Shown piece after piece: positions 1-10,291 of a stretch of DNA of 64,000 nt. Under the pieces are notes generated by a model. That model made no database searches. It was not told where the DNA came from and saw only the letters and a program-made list of their open reading frames with translations. The stretch lies in contig CM056383.1 in the NCBI GenBank assembly GCA_029718625.1, positions 64,480,849-64,544,848 of the forward strand, in the 5' to 3' direction. Origin of the DNA: Synaphobranchus kaupii (Eukaryota > Chordata > Actinopteri > Anguilliformes > Synaphobranchidae). Position 1 is the stretch's first letter. Each line of letters starts with the position of its first letter. Made by a program: the position numbers and the translations under genes.

Positions 1-3000
1 CCCAGCCGATCCAAGAGTTCGTCGACCCGAGGCATTGGATAGGCATCAAAACGTGACACTTCGTTCACCTTCCGATAGTCTACACAGAACCGAATAGATC
101 CATCCGGCTTACCCACTAGCACGATGGGACTATTCCAGGCACTGTTAGACTCCTCTATTACCCCCAATTCCAGCATTGCCTTTATTTCTGCCTGAACCAA
201 TTTCTTTTTATGTTCCGGTAGTCTATAGGGCCGTGAACGCGCCGTCACGCCCGGGGTTGTCTCAATGTGGTGGTTTATGAGGTTAGTGCGACCTGGTAGA
301 GGGGAAAACACATCCGCAAACCGCTTTTGCAACAAGGCAAGATCCGCTCTCTGATTCGGTAAGAGATGGCTATCCAAAAGGGGTGAGGTTTGATCGGTAG
401 AATTTGGTACCTCAGGCCCCAGCTCATCTCTCTCCTGATCTACCGTGACCAGAGAGACCGGTACCACCTCTTTCCATGCTTTTAGAAGATTGAGGTGATA
501 AATCTGTTTCGCCCCCTCTCTATCAGATCGCACTACCTCATAATCGACTTCCCCCACTCGTCGTGTAACCACGAAGGGTCCTTGCCACTTGGCGAGTAAT
601 TTTGTGCTGGACGTCGGGAGTAATACCAGGACTTTATCTCCCGGTGAAAATTGACGTAGCTTAGTTCCTCTATCGTAGTGCTTCTGCTGACGTTCCTGAG
701 CCTCGAGCAAATTCTCCCGTGACAATCTACCCAGTGTATGGAGTTTTGCTCGCAGGTCCATGACGTACTGAATTTCGTTTTTACTGGGACTTGGACCCTC
801 CTCCCAGCTTTCCTTAACTAGATCCAAGACACCCCGTGGTCGCCTACCGAACAGCAATTCAAAAGGAGAAAATCCCGTGGAGGCCTGGGGAACCTCTCGC
901 ACTGCAAACAAGAGAGGAACTAACCACTTATCCCAATTTCGGCTATCATCGTGTACGAACTTCCGAATCATAGACTTCAAAGTCCTATTAAAACGCTCCA
1001 CGAGCCCATCTGTTTGCGGATGGTATACGCTGGTTTTAATAGACTGAACCCCCAATAATTCATATAATTCGCGTAATGTGCGTGACATAAACGAAGTGCC
1101 TTGATCCGTCAGAATCTCTTTCGGGATTCCGACGCGGGAGATTATCTGAAACAAAGCCTGCGCAACACTCTTAGCCGATATATTGCGTAACGGCACTGCT
1201 TCGGGATACCTAGTTGCATAATCCACCAGAACTAACACAAACCGGTATCCCTGCGTGCTTCTGTCAAATGGCCCGATGAGATCCATGCCCACTCTATCAA
1301 AAGGGATCTCAATTAACGGTAGAGGGCGCAACGGCGCTTTTGGGATGGCCGGGGAATTCACTAGCTGACAGTTTGGGCAGGACGCACACCACCGACGTAC
1401 GTCCGCCCAAATGCCCGGCCAATAGAACCGGGCCATTATCCGGTTTAGTGTTTTCTCATACCCTAAATGACCAGCCATGGGGTTGTAATGAGCCGCCTGG
1501 AAAATCATTTCCCGGCGGCTTTTAGGTACCAACAACTGGGTCATCTCCTCACCTGTCTGAGTGTCACGACTCACTCTGTACAATCTGTCCTTAATGATTA
1601 CAAAATATGGGTGAGAGCGTGCAGCGTCAGGGCGCACCAGCTGACCATCCACATATACGACCTGATCAAAGGCAAAGCGTAGGGTGTCGTCGCGAGACTG
1701 CGCGAGTGGGAAATCCTCCACGGGGTGGAACACCGGCACCTGGGGAGTCTCCACCGGAGGCTCTCCCGGAGCCGTCCCCCCCCCGGCAGTGTCGGGCGAC
1801 CCCGCGTCACCACTGTCAACTGCACACACGTCACACTTCCCTAGCGGTCGTGATCGCACCCCCATCAGCTTCTCAGCTACCTGTTTAAACCCCGCCCAAT
1901 CTGTGCCCAGAATCAGAGGGTGCGAGAGGCGGGAGCTAACCGCAGCCTCTAGAAAATGCTTTTTCTCTTTGACACAAATTTCCACTGGCACTATAGGGTA
2001 CTCGTGAACATCCCCATGCACACACCTAATAGATACCCAACGTGCCGCCACCAACGCCTCTGGCCGAACCAGGCTCTGTTGTATCATGGACTGCATCGCC
2101 CCTGAGTCCAACAGGGCCCGGTGTTCACTCCCTTGCACCCTTACCGGAATGCAGTACGCCCCGTCTAGATCGGGAGCGGAGGTGGGCGGGCCGACGACAC
2201 GGACCACCTGCCCCACCTCCATGAGCGGACAATCGCGGCGCAGGTGGCCCGGCTGTCCGCACCGCCAACACCCCGGTCCAGGCGTCTGAGGAGCCCCCTG
2301 TGGGCCGGACTGCACCGCCACTGAGCCTGAGTGGGGAGAAGGAGGAGAAAAACCAAAGGGATTAACACGAGGGAAGGAGGGGTTTTGGGGACGGGAAACG
2401 GGAAGGGGAAGAGCACGGGTGGTAAACTTTTTCCGGGGCGCTGGCTCCGGCTTCTGCTGCTGGGTGAAGGGGTGTTGTGCCAGGTGGTCCTCCGCCAGGG
2501 TGACGGCGACGTCCAGGTTGGTGGGCCGGTGGCACTGGACCCAGCTGGCCGTATCCGCCGGCAACCCTGCGGTGAAGCGCTCGAGGACCACCTGCTCCAC
2601 GACTCCAGCTGCAGATCGTATCTCCGGCTGTAGCCAGCGCCTCGCCATGTCCGCCAGCCGCTGGGCGTACGCGAATGGCCGGTCCTCTCCCGTCAGGGTG
2701 GTCTCCCGGAAGCGACGTCGGTGGTCCTCCGGGCTGAATCCCATTCGGTCGAGGACCGCCTTCTTGAGATTTCTGAAGTCCGCCCTAGCGGCTGCCGGCA
2801 GGCCATGCGCCGCCTGTTGCGCCTCCCCTGATAAGAGGGGCAGGAGACGTACCGACCACTCTTCCAGTGGCCACCGGCACGTCTCCGCTGCCACCTCAAA
2901 CGCCTCGAGGAAGGCTTGAGCGTCATCGTCCGCTGTCATCTTCGGCAGGTGGAATTTCGGGGACGAGACGCTCTGCCTTCCCCTGGAACCCCCGGCAGCA

Positions 3001-3179
3001 GCCAGCTGTAACAGCGCCTGTGTCTGGAGGCTAGACTGCTCCCGCAGGGCTTGCATCTGCTCGGCATGAGCAGCCGACTGTTGCACCTGCATAGCAGCTA
3101 GCCCCTCCAGCAATTTTCCCAGCGCTGTTACGGATATTGGCTGCTCCGGCTGCTCCTGCTCATCTTGGCTGTAATCCAT
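1..3179 (-). CDS. Gag-protease-integrase-RT polyprotein, 3' part missing
   Basis: The frame opens at ATG 3179 (MDYSQDEQ...) and I followed it by codon to base 1 with no stop, 1059 full codons. Residues about 1-60 are Gln-rich and probably coiled coil. Residues about 75-235 form a SCAN-like capsid domain (for example EQVVLERFTAGLP). A CCHC knuckle starts at residue 304 (CWRCGQPGHLRRDC). The protease active site LLDSG has its Asp at about residue 358, and ILGTDW follows. The integrase zinc finger has H564 and H571 with Cys near 600. The integrase triad is D633, D692 and E728, so D-x35-E. RT motifs GKPDGSIRFCVDYRKVNE lie near residue 1030. Gag and pol share one frame, so no frameshift is needed. 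This would make virus-like particles and integrate cDNA. The coding capacity looks intact as far as it is visible. Confidence 0.9.
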   Translation of the reverse strand, partial: MDYSQDEQEQPEQPISVTALGKLLEGLAAMQVQQSAAHAEQMQALREQSSLQTQALLQLAAAGGSRGRQSVSSPKFHLPKMTADDDAQAFLEAFEVAAETCRWPLEEWSVRLLPLLSGEAQQAAHGLPAAARADFRNLKKAVLDRMGFSPEDHRRRFRETTLTGEDRPFAYAQRLADMARRWLQPEIRSAAGVVEQVVLERFTAGLPADTASWVQCHRPTNLDVAVTLAEDHLAQHPFTQQQKPEPAPRKKFTTRALPLPVSRPQNPSFPRVNPFGFSPPSPHSGSVAVQSGPQGAPQTPGPGCWRCGQPGHLRRDCPLMEVGQVVRVVGPPTSAPDLDGAYCIPVRVQGSEHRALLDSGAMQSMIQQSLVRPEALVAARWVSIRCVHGDVHEYPIVPVEICVKEKKHFLEAAVSSRLSHPLILGTDWAGFKQVAEKLMGVRSRPLGKCDVCAVDSGDAGSPDTAGGGTAPGEPPVETPQVPVFHPVEDFPLAQSRDDTLRFAFDQVVYVDGQLVRPDAARSHPYFVIIKDRLYRVSRDTQTGEEMTQLLVPKSRREMIFQAAHYNPMAGHLGYEKTLNRIMARFYWPGIWADVRRWCASCPNCQLVNSPAIPKAPLRPLPLIEIPFDRVGMDLIGPFDRSTQGYRFVLVLVDYATRYPEAVPLRNISAKSVAQALFQIISRVGIPKEILTDQGTSFMSRTLRELYELLGVQSIKTSVYHPQTDGLVERFNRTLKSMIRKFVHDDSRNWDKWLVPLLFAVREVPQASTGFSPFELLFGRRPRGVLDLVKESWEEGPSPSKNEIQYVMDLRAKLHTLGRLSRENLLEAQERQQKHYDRGTKLRQFSPGDKVLVLLPTSSTKLLAKWQGPFVVTRRVGEVDYEVVRSDREGAKQIYHLNLLKAWKEVVPVSLVTVDQERDELGPEVPNSTDQTSPLLDSHLLPNQRADLALLQKRFADVFSPLPGRTNLINHHIETTPGVTARSRPYRLPEHKKKLVQAEIKAMLELGVIEESNSAWNSPIVLVGKPDGSIRFCVDYRKVNEVSRFDAYPMPRVDELLDRL

Positions 3180-3225
3180 GGTTTTTTCCCCTTCTTTTCC
3201 TGTCTTCTGCACTATTTCGCTTTGT

Positions 3226-3243
3226 TCCCCGTATTGGCCACCA
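3226..3243 (-). promoter_or_regulatory. Candidate primer-binding site of the Gmr1-like element
   Basis: One base after the LTR end the minus strand reads TGGTGGCCAATACGGGG. A primer-binding site is expected here, and the TGG start fits pairing with the CCA end of a tRNA. I could not match it to a specific tRNA. Confidence 0.5.
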
Positions 3244-3244
3244 C

Positions 3245-3575
3245 TGTGGCGAAGTGAGCACCACCGCTCGTGTGCAGAGACAGTAATCAGACAGGTTTGG
3301 CTGAGAGAACACGGTTTTTATTCGCTCTCTCCCGTATGGTACATTCACACTCAAACATGTGTCCTTCCGCTCTTTTCCCCGCAGATGTTCTGGCCGGCTT
3401 TTATGCACTCAGGCTCACTGTCGAACAATCAAGGCAATTGGTTAATTGATACAAACAATAATACAATCAATCGTTACCAATTGCATGATTCCCGAGAGCT
3501 GTGTCGGCTCCACAAACCGCACGCGTTCACTCTCTCTCTTGCCGGCAGCGCCTAAAACCACGCCCCCCTACCACA
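3245..3575 (-). repeat. 5' LTR of the Gmr1-like element
   Basis: On the minus strand the repeat starts TGTGGTAGGG at 3575 and ends CGCCACA at 3245, giving 5-bp inverted ends TGTGG/CCACA, 331 bp in all. Inside it are a TATA-like GCATAAAAGCC (about 3396-3406) and an AATAAA (rc of 3317-3322). The partner LTR is beyond the left edge, so the ends rest on the TG...CA pattern and on the primer-site-like sequence directly after the LTR. Confidence 0.8.
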
Positions 3576-5330
3576 GTCTATTTTACACAACCTTCAGTAA
3601 AACACCTATTTCTCAATGTTTCAATGATCTCTGTTCATTCAAAAATGCTTATCAGCTGTTTCAATATAGCTTTTGAGCTGCCGTTGTTGCAGAAGTAGAG
3701 GCTTTATATTATATTTAAGGTTTTGAACATTAGGTTTTAATTCCTGGCATGCTGTGTGCAAGCATTTGTAAATAAGACAAGAAAGATCCATAATATTGGT
3801 ATTGGGTAAGCTTGTATGTAAAGAAAATGTAAGCATTTTAGAAACGTGTTAATTGACTGCATATCATGTGAAAACAACATGAATTGTGTTAATGGTATGG
3901 TCCACAACAGACGGATGTTGTGCTAATTGTGTTTAGAGTTTTAAAAATGTGACGACAGATTGGACAAAAGGATGTTAGTGATTGTAAAACACTGTAAAAG
4001 CTCTATTATAGTGATTCTTAGGAGTAACTCTCAGAAGCTTTATACATATGACCCCTGAAATCAATGTAATACTGTTTTAATGAGATCGAAGAGGCCAACT
4101 CTCGCCAAAGATTTCAAATCTTACCACCACGCACACAAGCAGCTTCACAAGGTAAAAAAAATCACAGACATATGGTGTATCCAGTATTGTCTAAAACATC
4201 TTGCATTTGAGAGAATATAATGACATTATGAACATCATACCTGTATGATAGGTGACCTTTCCTTTTACTTTTTATCTGTGCTAAATCATGACATTGAATA
4301 AGAAAACCGAAAAGGAGAAATATGTTCCGTTCCCCCCCCGCACCACTTCTGCAAAATGTCAACAATCAATCCCCCAAGACTGCAAATTATATATCAAAGT
4401 TTTCATTTTTATGTGAGTGTAAAGGTCAGAAATTTCACTTTCACTGGAACCGAGGTAGATTTTTATCAAAAGTATCTCTATTAAATTTAAATAAGGCAAA
4501 TACTTTATTAGTGATCAATTTTTTCACCATATTACATGTGTTAACCGCCATCACAAAGGTTTACTGAAACTTGCTGTACTACACACTGAACGTTTTATAA
4601 ACTATTGTCAGTATAAAACGGAGAACAGTACTTAATTCTACAAAGTAACATGCTTGTTCATTAAAATCTAGCAGTGTTTACAGTATGATTCCAAAAAGTA
4701 CAACATATACTCTATTAGCATAGATTTTAACTCTGGACTGTGTTAATATTTAACATTCACAGTTATTTTTACAACAAAGAAAAATGCCGAAATAGGAAAT
4801 TATTTGACCTTGAAGCCATTTGAAGAAAAAAAATGGAACAACTTTGTGCTTTAGTCTTTTTGACTAACTGAACCTGGCATGGTTTATTCCAAATGTATTA
4901 CATTTGAAATTGCTGCTGATTATTTCTGAAAGCCTTGTTCAAAGTGCAAATGAAAGGTTACCTGTCTGCCTATGGTTCATAAAATCAGAAATGAATCAGT
5001 TCTCACAATGTTTCCTGAAAATGTGAAGTTCCGAATAACACAAAAGTCAAAGAAAAAGGTTACATTTCTTCTATTAGCAAAAGGCATTATGGGCCTATAT
5101 TATGAAAAAAATCTAAGGGAAAAGGGTTCACACTGCAACTTAAATTTGGAATACTATTTTCCATTCAGTAAATGTGAAACTGTCAGATATTTCATAGTTA
5201 GGCCCATATTTTGACATAGGTTTGAATTTAAGAATAGGAATAAATAATCTTAGACCAGCAAGGCGTGCCCGATTTCATGTTTGTGGTGCAATGTGTGTTG
5301 ATAGGCAGTCCCACTGTGGCAAATCGCTTC
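3576..5330. other. No gene or element recognised
   Basis: AT-rich DNA with only short chance open frames. I see no motif, repeat end or RNA gene I can support. Confidence 0.5.
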
Positions 5331-5336
5331 TAGCAT

Positions 5337-5870
5337 TAGCTGTAAATTACACTGGAACAGCATGGAACACAAGGTTGGCTAAAGGGCTCTAAGTCATCAA
5401 GGGTCTGACGAATCAAACAAGCCTTAAACCATCACTCTGCTGCCAAATACGCAGTAGATATGGATGCATAACTTGAAGGGTTTCTTCTCCTGACTTATTT
5501 TTCCATAGAGTTTAATAGGAGAATGTGTGAGGAGAAATTACCCTTAAAGTGATCCATCCATATCTACTGCATATCAGGCAGCAGAGTGATGGTTTGAGGT
5601 TCACTTGATACATCAGACCCTTGATGACTCACAGCCATTTCGCCAACCATGTATTCCATATTGTTCCAGCATAATTTACAGCTAAGTCCCACCCACCAAT
5701 TCCCATTGAGATCCATTCAAATGCAGAGAGGTTATAGTATCGCTTGTAGGAGAAAATAAGATATGTATTTTGATATTGTTGGGTCACAGACATCAGGAAG
5801 TCATGGCATGCAAACTAAAAGGATAAGCGAGAGGCATCGCTTGTAAGAATACCTGAAAATAAAATATCAA
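5337..5870. repeat. Imperfect palindromic (foldback) dispersed repeat, copy 1
   Basis: The left part contains CCATCACTCTGCTGCC (about 5429) and the right part its complement GGCAGCAGAGTGATGG (about 5576). Pairing extends outward through the TGATGACTTAGAG/GTCATCAAGGGTCTGA-type sequences to AATTTACAGCTAA near 5686, so arms of roughly 150 bp flank a short centre near 5510. Sequence related to the right arm and its flank, including GGGTCACAGACATCAGGAAG, recurs at about 18005-18340. It looks like a non-autonomous mobile repeat of unknown superfamily. Confidence 0.6.
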
Positions 5871-5889
5871 GAGTCTTTAGATATCCTTT

Positions 5890-6420
<531 letters not shown>

Positions 6421-6444
6421 GTGAAGAAATATACATATTTAAAA

Positions 6445-6516
6445 TAATCTTAAAGAAACCCAAGCATATGAAGACATATACATATAGATAATCTTAAAGG
6501 AACCTAAGCATATGAT
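6445..6516 (+). repeat. Short direct duplication
   Basis: AATCTTAAAGAAACCCAAGC and AATCTTAAAGGAACCTAAGC, each followed by ATATGA, lie 42 bp apart. It is a local tandem-type duplication next to the GATA array. Confidence 0.7.
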
Positions 6517-6519
6517 GTG

Positions 6520-8160
6520 AACTAATGGTTTTAAAATATAAATATATTGGAAATAGTTGAGAAGCAGGGCCTTCCATGTGGCATGGAAGAAACATCGGGT
6601 AGTTTTTCCTTTGAAGATAACAGCAGTGAATGGACCTTTGATGTTCCCAAGTGTTGCTCATTCGATTCCTCTCCTAATATTTGAAGCACCTGTGACTGAA
6701 AGCCTCACTTAGATGATATGTACAGAACATTTTGCTCTGGAAAAAAGTCCTGATTAATTCATACATAACATATAAATTAAATCGAAAACAAATCAGGATG
6801 CACCTTTTATGACGATGCAGTAAAAATCTGAATCTGTGCTGCATACATCTTTCAGATGTTATTTATTCAGTTACAATTCCCTTTGTGCTCTGAAGAAAAT
6901 AGACATAATAGCTACATAGTGTTACATTTGGGGAATTAATTGCAGCTCAGATGACTGATTACCTTTCTTTGATGTAAAACTATTGCAATTGGCCATATTT
7001 CCTTTGCAAACAGATGGAAAAATGGCTGTTAGCATTTTTTTAAATGTTTTTTTTAGCCTTATTACCACGCAAATGCAGAGTGGGACATTTTCCACTGTAA
7101 TTTAAGATGACATGGCCACAATTATTTTTCAGTTCCATGCCAGGGGTAACTACCAATAACTTCACTCATTACATTTACATAAGAGCATCTGCTAAATTAT
7201 TATTGTAACACAATATATTTGTGTCTAAAACAGTAACAAAGACATAACTTTTACTCACAATTTACCCAGCAAACAAGTCCCCACGGGCCCACTGTGGGTT
7301 TATTGTGGGTAGTGTGGGCAGGAGCAAACCCACACCTTTTTCTGTGGGCAGCCCGCACTTGGTCTGGGCCCACAGTGTAAGAAAATAGTCAAGACTAATC
7401 TATATACAGTGAGTGGGATGACATAAAAAAAAAAAAAAATCACATTTTTTAACAACGTGAATCTATTTATTTGGTAATTCATTGAAGAGGATGGGGCTAT
7501 AATCAAAACCTGGGTTTCAGTCACACAAGCAATTTTTCCTTACAGGGTTTTTAATGGGGGGAAAAAATCTATGAAAGTGGCATTTTCACAGTATAATGTA
7601 CTATCATAAAACAATGATAGTCTCAACTGTACACCACAAAGGTCCATCAGGATTCCTATTGCCCAGAAATGATAAATCCTGTTGGATTCCAGCAGGAATG
7701 TGTACAGTACATTGCAAATGCCATAGGTTTCTGTGATGTGGATGGGTCGGAGGACCAGACGCGACCGTGAGACGCAGATAGTTACTGCCTCAAAGAGAAC
7801 AGAGGAGCGAGCCAAGGAAAGAGTGAAATAAAAGGAAAGACTTATCCTACGGATCTAAACCTCCGCTCTCTAAACTAAGAAGGTTCCTGCGTTTCTTTCA
7901 ACACAAAATAACTGCAGCCCTCCCGCTAACCGTTTACCTGGCTTGACGTAGCGCCCTCATGTGGCCCCGAGAGGCAACGCCCGCAAAACCATGACAGGCT
8001 TCCTGCAGGAATAAAATGCATGTTTCATGTAGAAATCTAAAACCCTGCAGAACTCCACTTTGCATTTTCTTGTGAATAGCCTCATAGTTTATAAGGAATT
8101 ATGGTACATAATATGAGTGCATAACTTAATTATATAATTAATAGCAATTCTTAAAGATTT
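6520..8160. other. No gene recognised
   Basis: AT-rich DNA. A short GGGCCC/CCCACA-rich patch at about 7263-7380 contrasts with its surroundings and may be a dispersed repeat fragment. A 19-nt piece near 7180 (AAGAGCATCTGCTAAAT) resembles the L2/CR1 LINE tail seen intact near 41580. Confidence 0.4.
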
Positions 8161-8553
8161 TGTACCGTACTTATTATTATCCCGCCACTTTTTGAGAACC
8201 TATCTCCTCCTACACCATTCACACCATCGACACCATTCATACCTATAGACATGCTCCAGTTTGCTATTACTTTTTACCTTTATACCATTTACAATTTTTC
8301 AAATAATTTACCTTTTATCGCCAACAAATTAATGGGAGTCAATGGGCACATTTTGAAAACCGATGCAATAGAATGTGGATGCTGTAACATATTACACTGC
8401 TTATGACAATGCCTTCCTCTACAACACTGTTATGACCTAACAATACTATCCCAGATGATTTGACATTACCTTTTTGTGCTTTCATCATAATTAATAATTT
8501 ATTTGTATCACTTCCAGGTTCCAGACTACTTACCACAAAATACATCACCATAT

Positions 8554-8882
8554 TTTAACACTTTCACCTTTTTTAGATCCCTTTATACTGCATTACCACT
8601 TCATACCATTTCCACCTCACACTAATATTTACCACCTCACACTATACCATATATTACTATCTTTCTATACCATTTCCAGCAATTGATACCACTGTGAAGC
8701 AACCACACCTAAACTTTCTTTAGGAATTGTTAATCTAGTTTAACATTTTCACCTTCTTTAGATCCCATTATACCGCATTACCACTTAATACCATTTCCCC
8801 CTTTTATTTACCACCTCACACTATACCATATGCAGTATTACCATCTTTCTATACCATTTCCAGCCATTGATACCACTGCGAA
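8554..8882 (+). repeat. 185-bp tandem duplication, second unit interrupted
   Basis: Unit 1 (8554-8738) and unit 2 (from 8739) share TTTAACA, TTTCACC, TTAGATCCC, ATACCATTTCC and TTGATACCACTG in the same order. Unit 2 is cut at 8882 by the LTR retrotransposon and resumes after 16020 with GCAACCACACATACGGAATTCC, matching GCAACCACACCTAAAC in unit 1. Confidence 0.75.
8878..8882 (+). repeat. Target-site duplication GCGAA, left copy
   Basis: GCGAA stands directly before the 5' LTR and again directly after the 3' LTR (16021-16025). Five bases is usual for Ty3/Gypsy integrases. Confidence 0.95.
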
Positions 8883-9140
8883 TGTAACGTTCCGTTCCCG
8901 TCCTGTCCGTTTTCCATGTTTTCCTTGTTTCCTTCCGTGTCATGTTGGATCCCTTGTCCGTGTTTCCCTCCTGGCTGTGGACTGGGCGTCTCCCTCGGGT
9001 ACTTTTGGTTTCATTTTCCACTTTAGCTTCCGCCTATCACTCGCCCCTCTCGTTACTCACATTCCTCACTGCTGTGCTTCGGCAATCACTCCTGATTTAA
9101 CATCACACCTGTTTCTCGTTTTCTCCTTCACTTCCTGCAC

Positions 9141-9182
9141 CATTTAAACCCCTGGCTGGCTGCTATTCAGCGCCAGTTCGTT
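9141..9182 (+). promoter_or_regulatory. LTR promoter and self-priming 5' end of the transcript
   Basis: A TATA-like CATTTAAACC at 9141 lies about 30 bp before GCCAGTTCGTT (9172-9182). That 11-mer is the exact complement of AACGAACTGGC just downstream of the 5' LTR (10274-10284). In Tf1/sushi elements the 5' end of the RNA folds back on the primer site and is cut to prime cDNA. The promoter call is inferred from spacing. Confidence 0.75.
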
Positions 9183-9559
9183 GACTAACCTACCGTGTTT
9201 GTTTCGTATCCCGTTTCTGGTCCAGTGTTTGTGAACCTGCTGGTTCATACCTGTTCGCCTGGTTTCCTGACTGGTAGCTATCTCTGCTAATCTTTCGCTG
9301 CTGCATGCATTTACCTGTTTCCCTTCAAAACCTCCAGACGCCGCAGTTCCAGTCTTCCCGCAGCTGTGTTTGTCCTCCCCGTGTTACGTACCTCCCGTAC
9401 TCGTGTTGCAGTACCAGGACCTCTGCATGCCAGCCGGCTTACGCCAGTATTGCCCGAGCTACGCCGCACCTTCCAACTCGGCGGTGCATTCACCAGCTAC
9501 AGTCCTGTCACAACACCCTGCCTTTAACCTCTGCTTTCTGCCCGGTTACTCAAGCTACC

Positions 9560-10120
9560 CGGTCCAGTTTCCAGTCCTGTTCCAGCCCAGTTCCGATCCA
9601 GTTTCCAGTCCAGCTCCAGTCCAGTTTCCAGTCCAGTTCCAGTCCAGTTCCGGTGTTTTAGACACCTCCGTTCTAGTCCAGTTCCGGCTTGGAACAAGTT
9701 CCGTGCCGTCCCCTGTGTTCCTGAGTGGACCTTCCGGTCCAGCTTCCAGTCCAGTTACAGTCCAGTTCCGGTGTTTCATACACCTCCGTTCAAGTCCAGT
9801 TCCGGCTTGGAACAAGTTCCGTGCCGTTCCCGTTTCCTGAGTGGATCTCCCGGTCCAGTTCCCAGTCCAGTTCCAGTCCAGTTCCGGTGTTTTATACACC
9901 TCCGTTCAAGTCCAGTTCCGGCTTGGAACAAGTTCCGTGCCGTTCCCGTTTCCTGAGTGGACCTTCCGGTCCAGTTTCCAGTCCAGTTCCGATCCAGTTT
10001 CCAGTCCAGTTCCAGTCCAGTTCCAGTCCAGTTCCGGTGTTTTAGACACCTCCGTTCAAGTCCAGTTCCGGCTTGGAACAGTTCCGTGTTTCCTCAAGTC
10101 CAGCTCCGGCTTGGAGCAGT
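9560..10120 (+). repeat. LTR minisatellite: 12-bp CCAGTTCCAGT-type units in 116-bp higher-order repeats
   Basis: Short CCAGTTCCAGTC-type units are arranged in a larger module that includes CACCTCCGTTCAAGTCC, GGCTTGGAACAAGTTCCG and CCTGAGTGGA. Modules start near 9655, 9771, 9887 and 10037, with spacings of 116, 116 and 150. The 3' LTR has the same array with one extra 12-bp unit. The array lies within R, so it would be in both the leader and the tail of the RNA. Confidence 0.9.
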
Positions 10121-10199
10121 CCTCAGTTGGACGCTATCCTGTGTTAACTAACTAACCTGTTTTGCTCCCGTGTACAGCTTTGGGACCACCCCAACGCTT

Positions 10200-10205
10200 A
10201 ATAAA
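10200..10205 (+). terminator. Polyadenylation signal AATAAA in the 5' LTR
   Basis: AATAAA about 70 bp before the LTR end, with the equivalent in the 3' LTR at 15948-15953. The second is the one expected to end the element's RNA. Confidence 0.7.
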
Positions 10206-10273
10206 GTTCCACTTTCTGTAATCTGTCTCCTGGTCGTTGCACTTGGGTTCGTCCCGTATCAGGATCGTAACAG

Positions 10274-10284
10274 AACGAACTGGC
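10274..10284 (+). promoter_or_regulatory. Self-priming primer-binding site
   Basis: AACGAACTGGC begins two bases after the 5' LTR and pairs perfectly over 11 nt with GCCAGTTCGTT at the inferred RNA start (9172-9182). No tRNA-like TGG start occurs at the LTR edge. This matches the tRNA-independent priming described for the Tf1/sushi group. Confidence 0.8.
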
Positions 10285-10291
10285 CAACAAT

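Larger units (their letters stand above)
1..3575 (-). mobile_element. Gmr1-like Ty3/Gypsy LTR retrotransposon, partial (cut by window edge)
   Basis: Reading leftward from 3575, the element shows an LTR (3575-3245), a primer-binding-type sequence starting TGGTGGCC, and one open gag-pol frame from 3179 to the window edge. In that frame the order is gag, CCHC knuckle, aspartic protease, integrase (HHCC and DD35E), then the start of reverse transcriptase. Most Ty3/Gypsy elements place integrase last. Integrase upstream of RT is the known hallmark of the deuterostome Gmr1-like group, and the gag capsid resembles the SCAN domain, whose origin has been traced to such gags. The remaining RT, RNase H and the other LTR lie outside the window. 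Lack of stop codons suggests a young copy, which is an inference. Confidence 0.9.
8883..10272 (+). repeat. 5' LTR of the sushi-group element
   Basis: 1390 bp from TGTAACGTTCC to GTAACA. TATA-like CATTTAAA is at 9141, the inferred RNA start at about 9170, and AATAAA at 10200-10205, giving an unusually long R region of roughly 1 kb. That R region contains a minisatellite (9560-10120). The matching 3' LTR is at 14619-16020. Confidence 0.95.

Noticed and set aside
7263..7380. GGGCCC/CCCACA-rich patch as a regulatory island
   Set aside because: Too short and no gene nearby. A repeat fragment is more likely.
9305..10155. Several open frames of 104-156 codons in the LTR, plus NWTG-rich frames on the other strand
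   Set aside because: The minisatellite lacks stops in most frames, and the same frames repeat in the 3' LTR. No protein family is recognisable.
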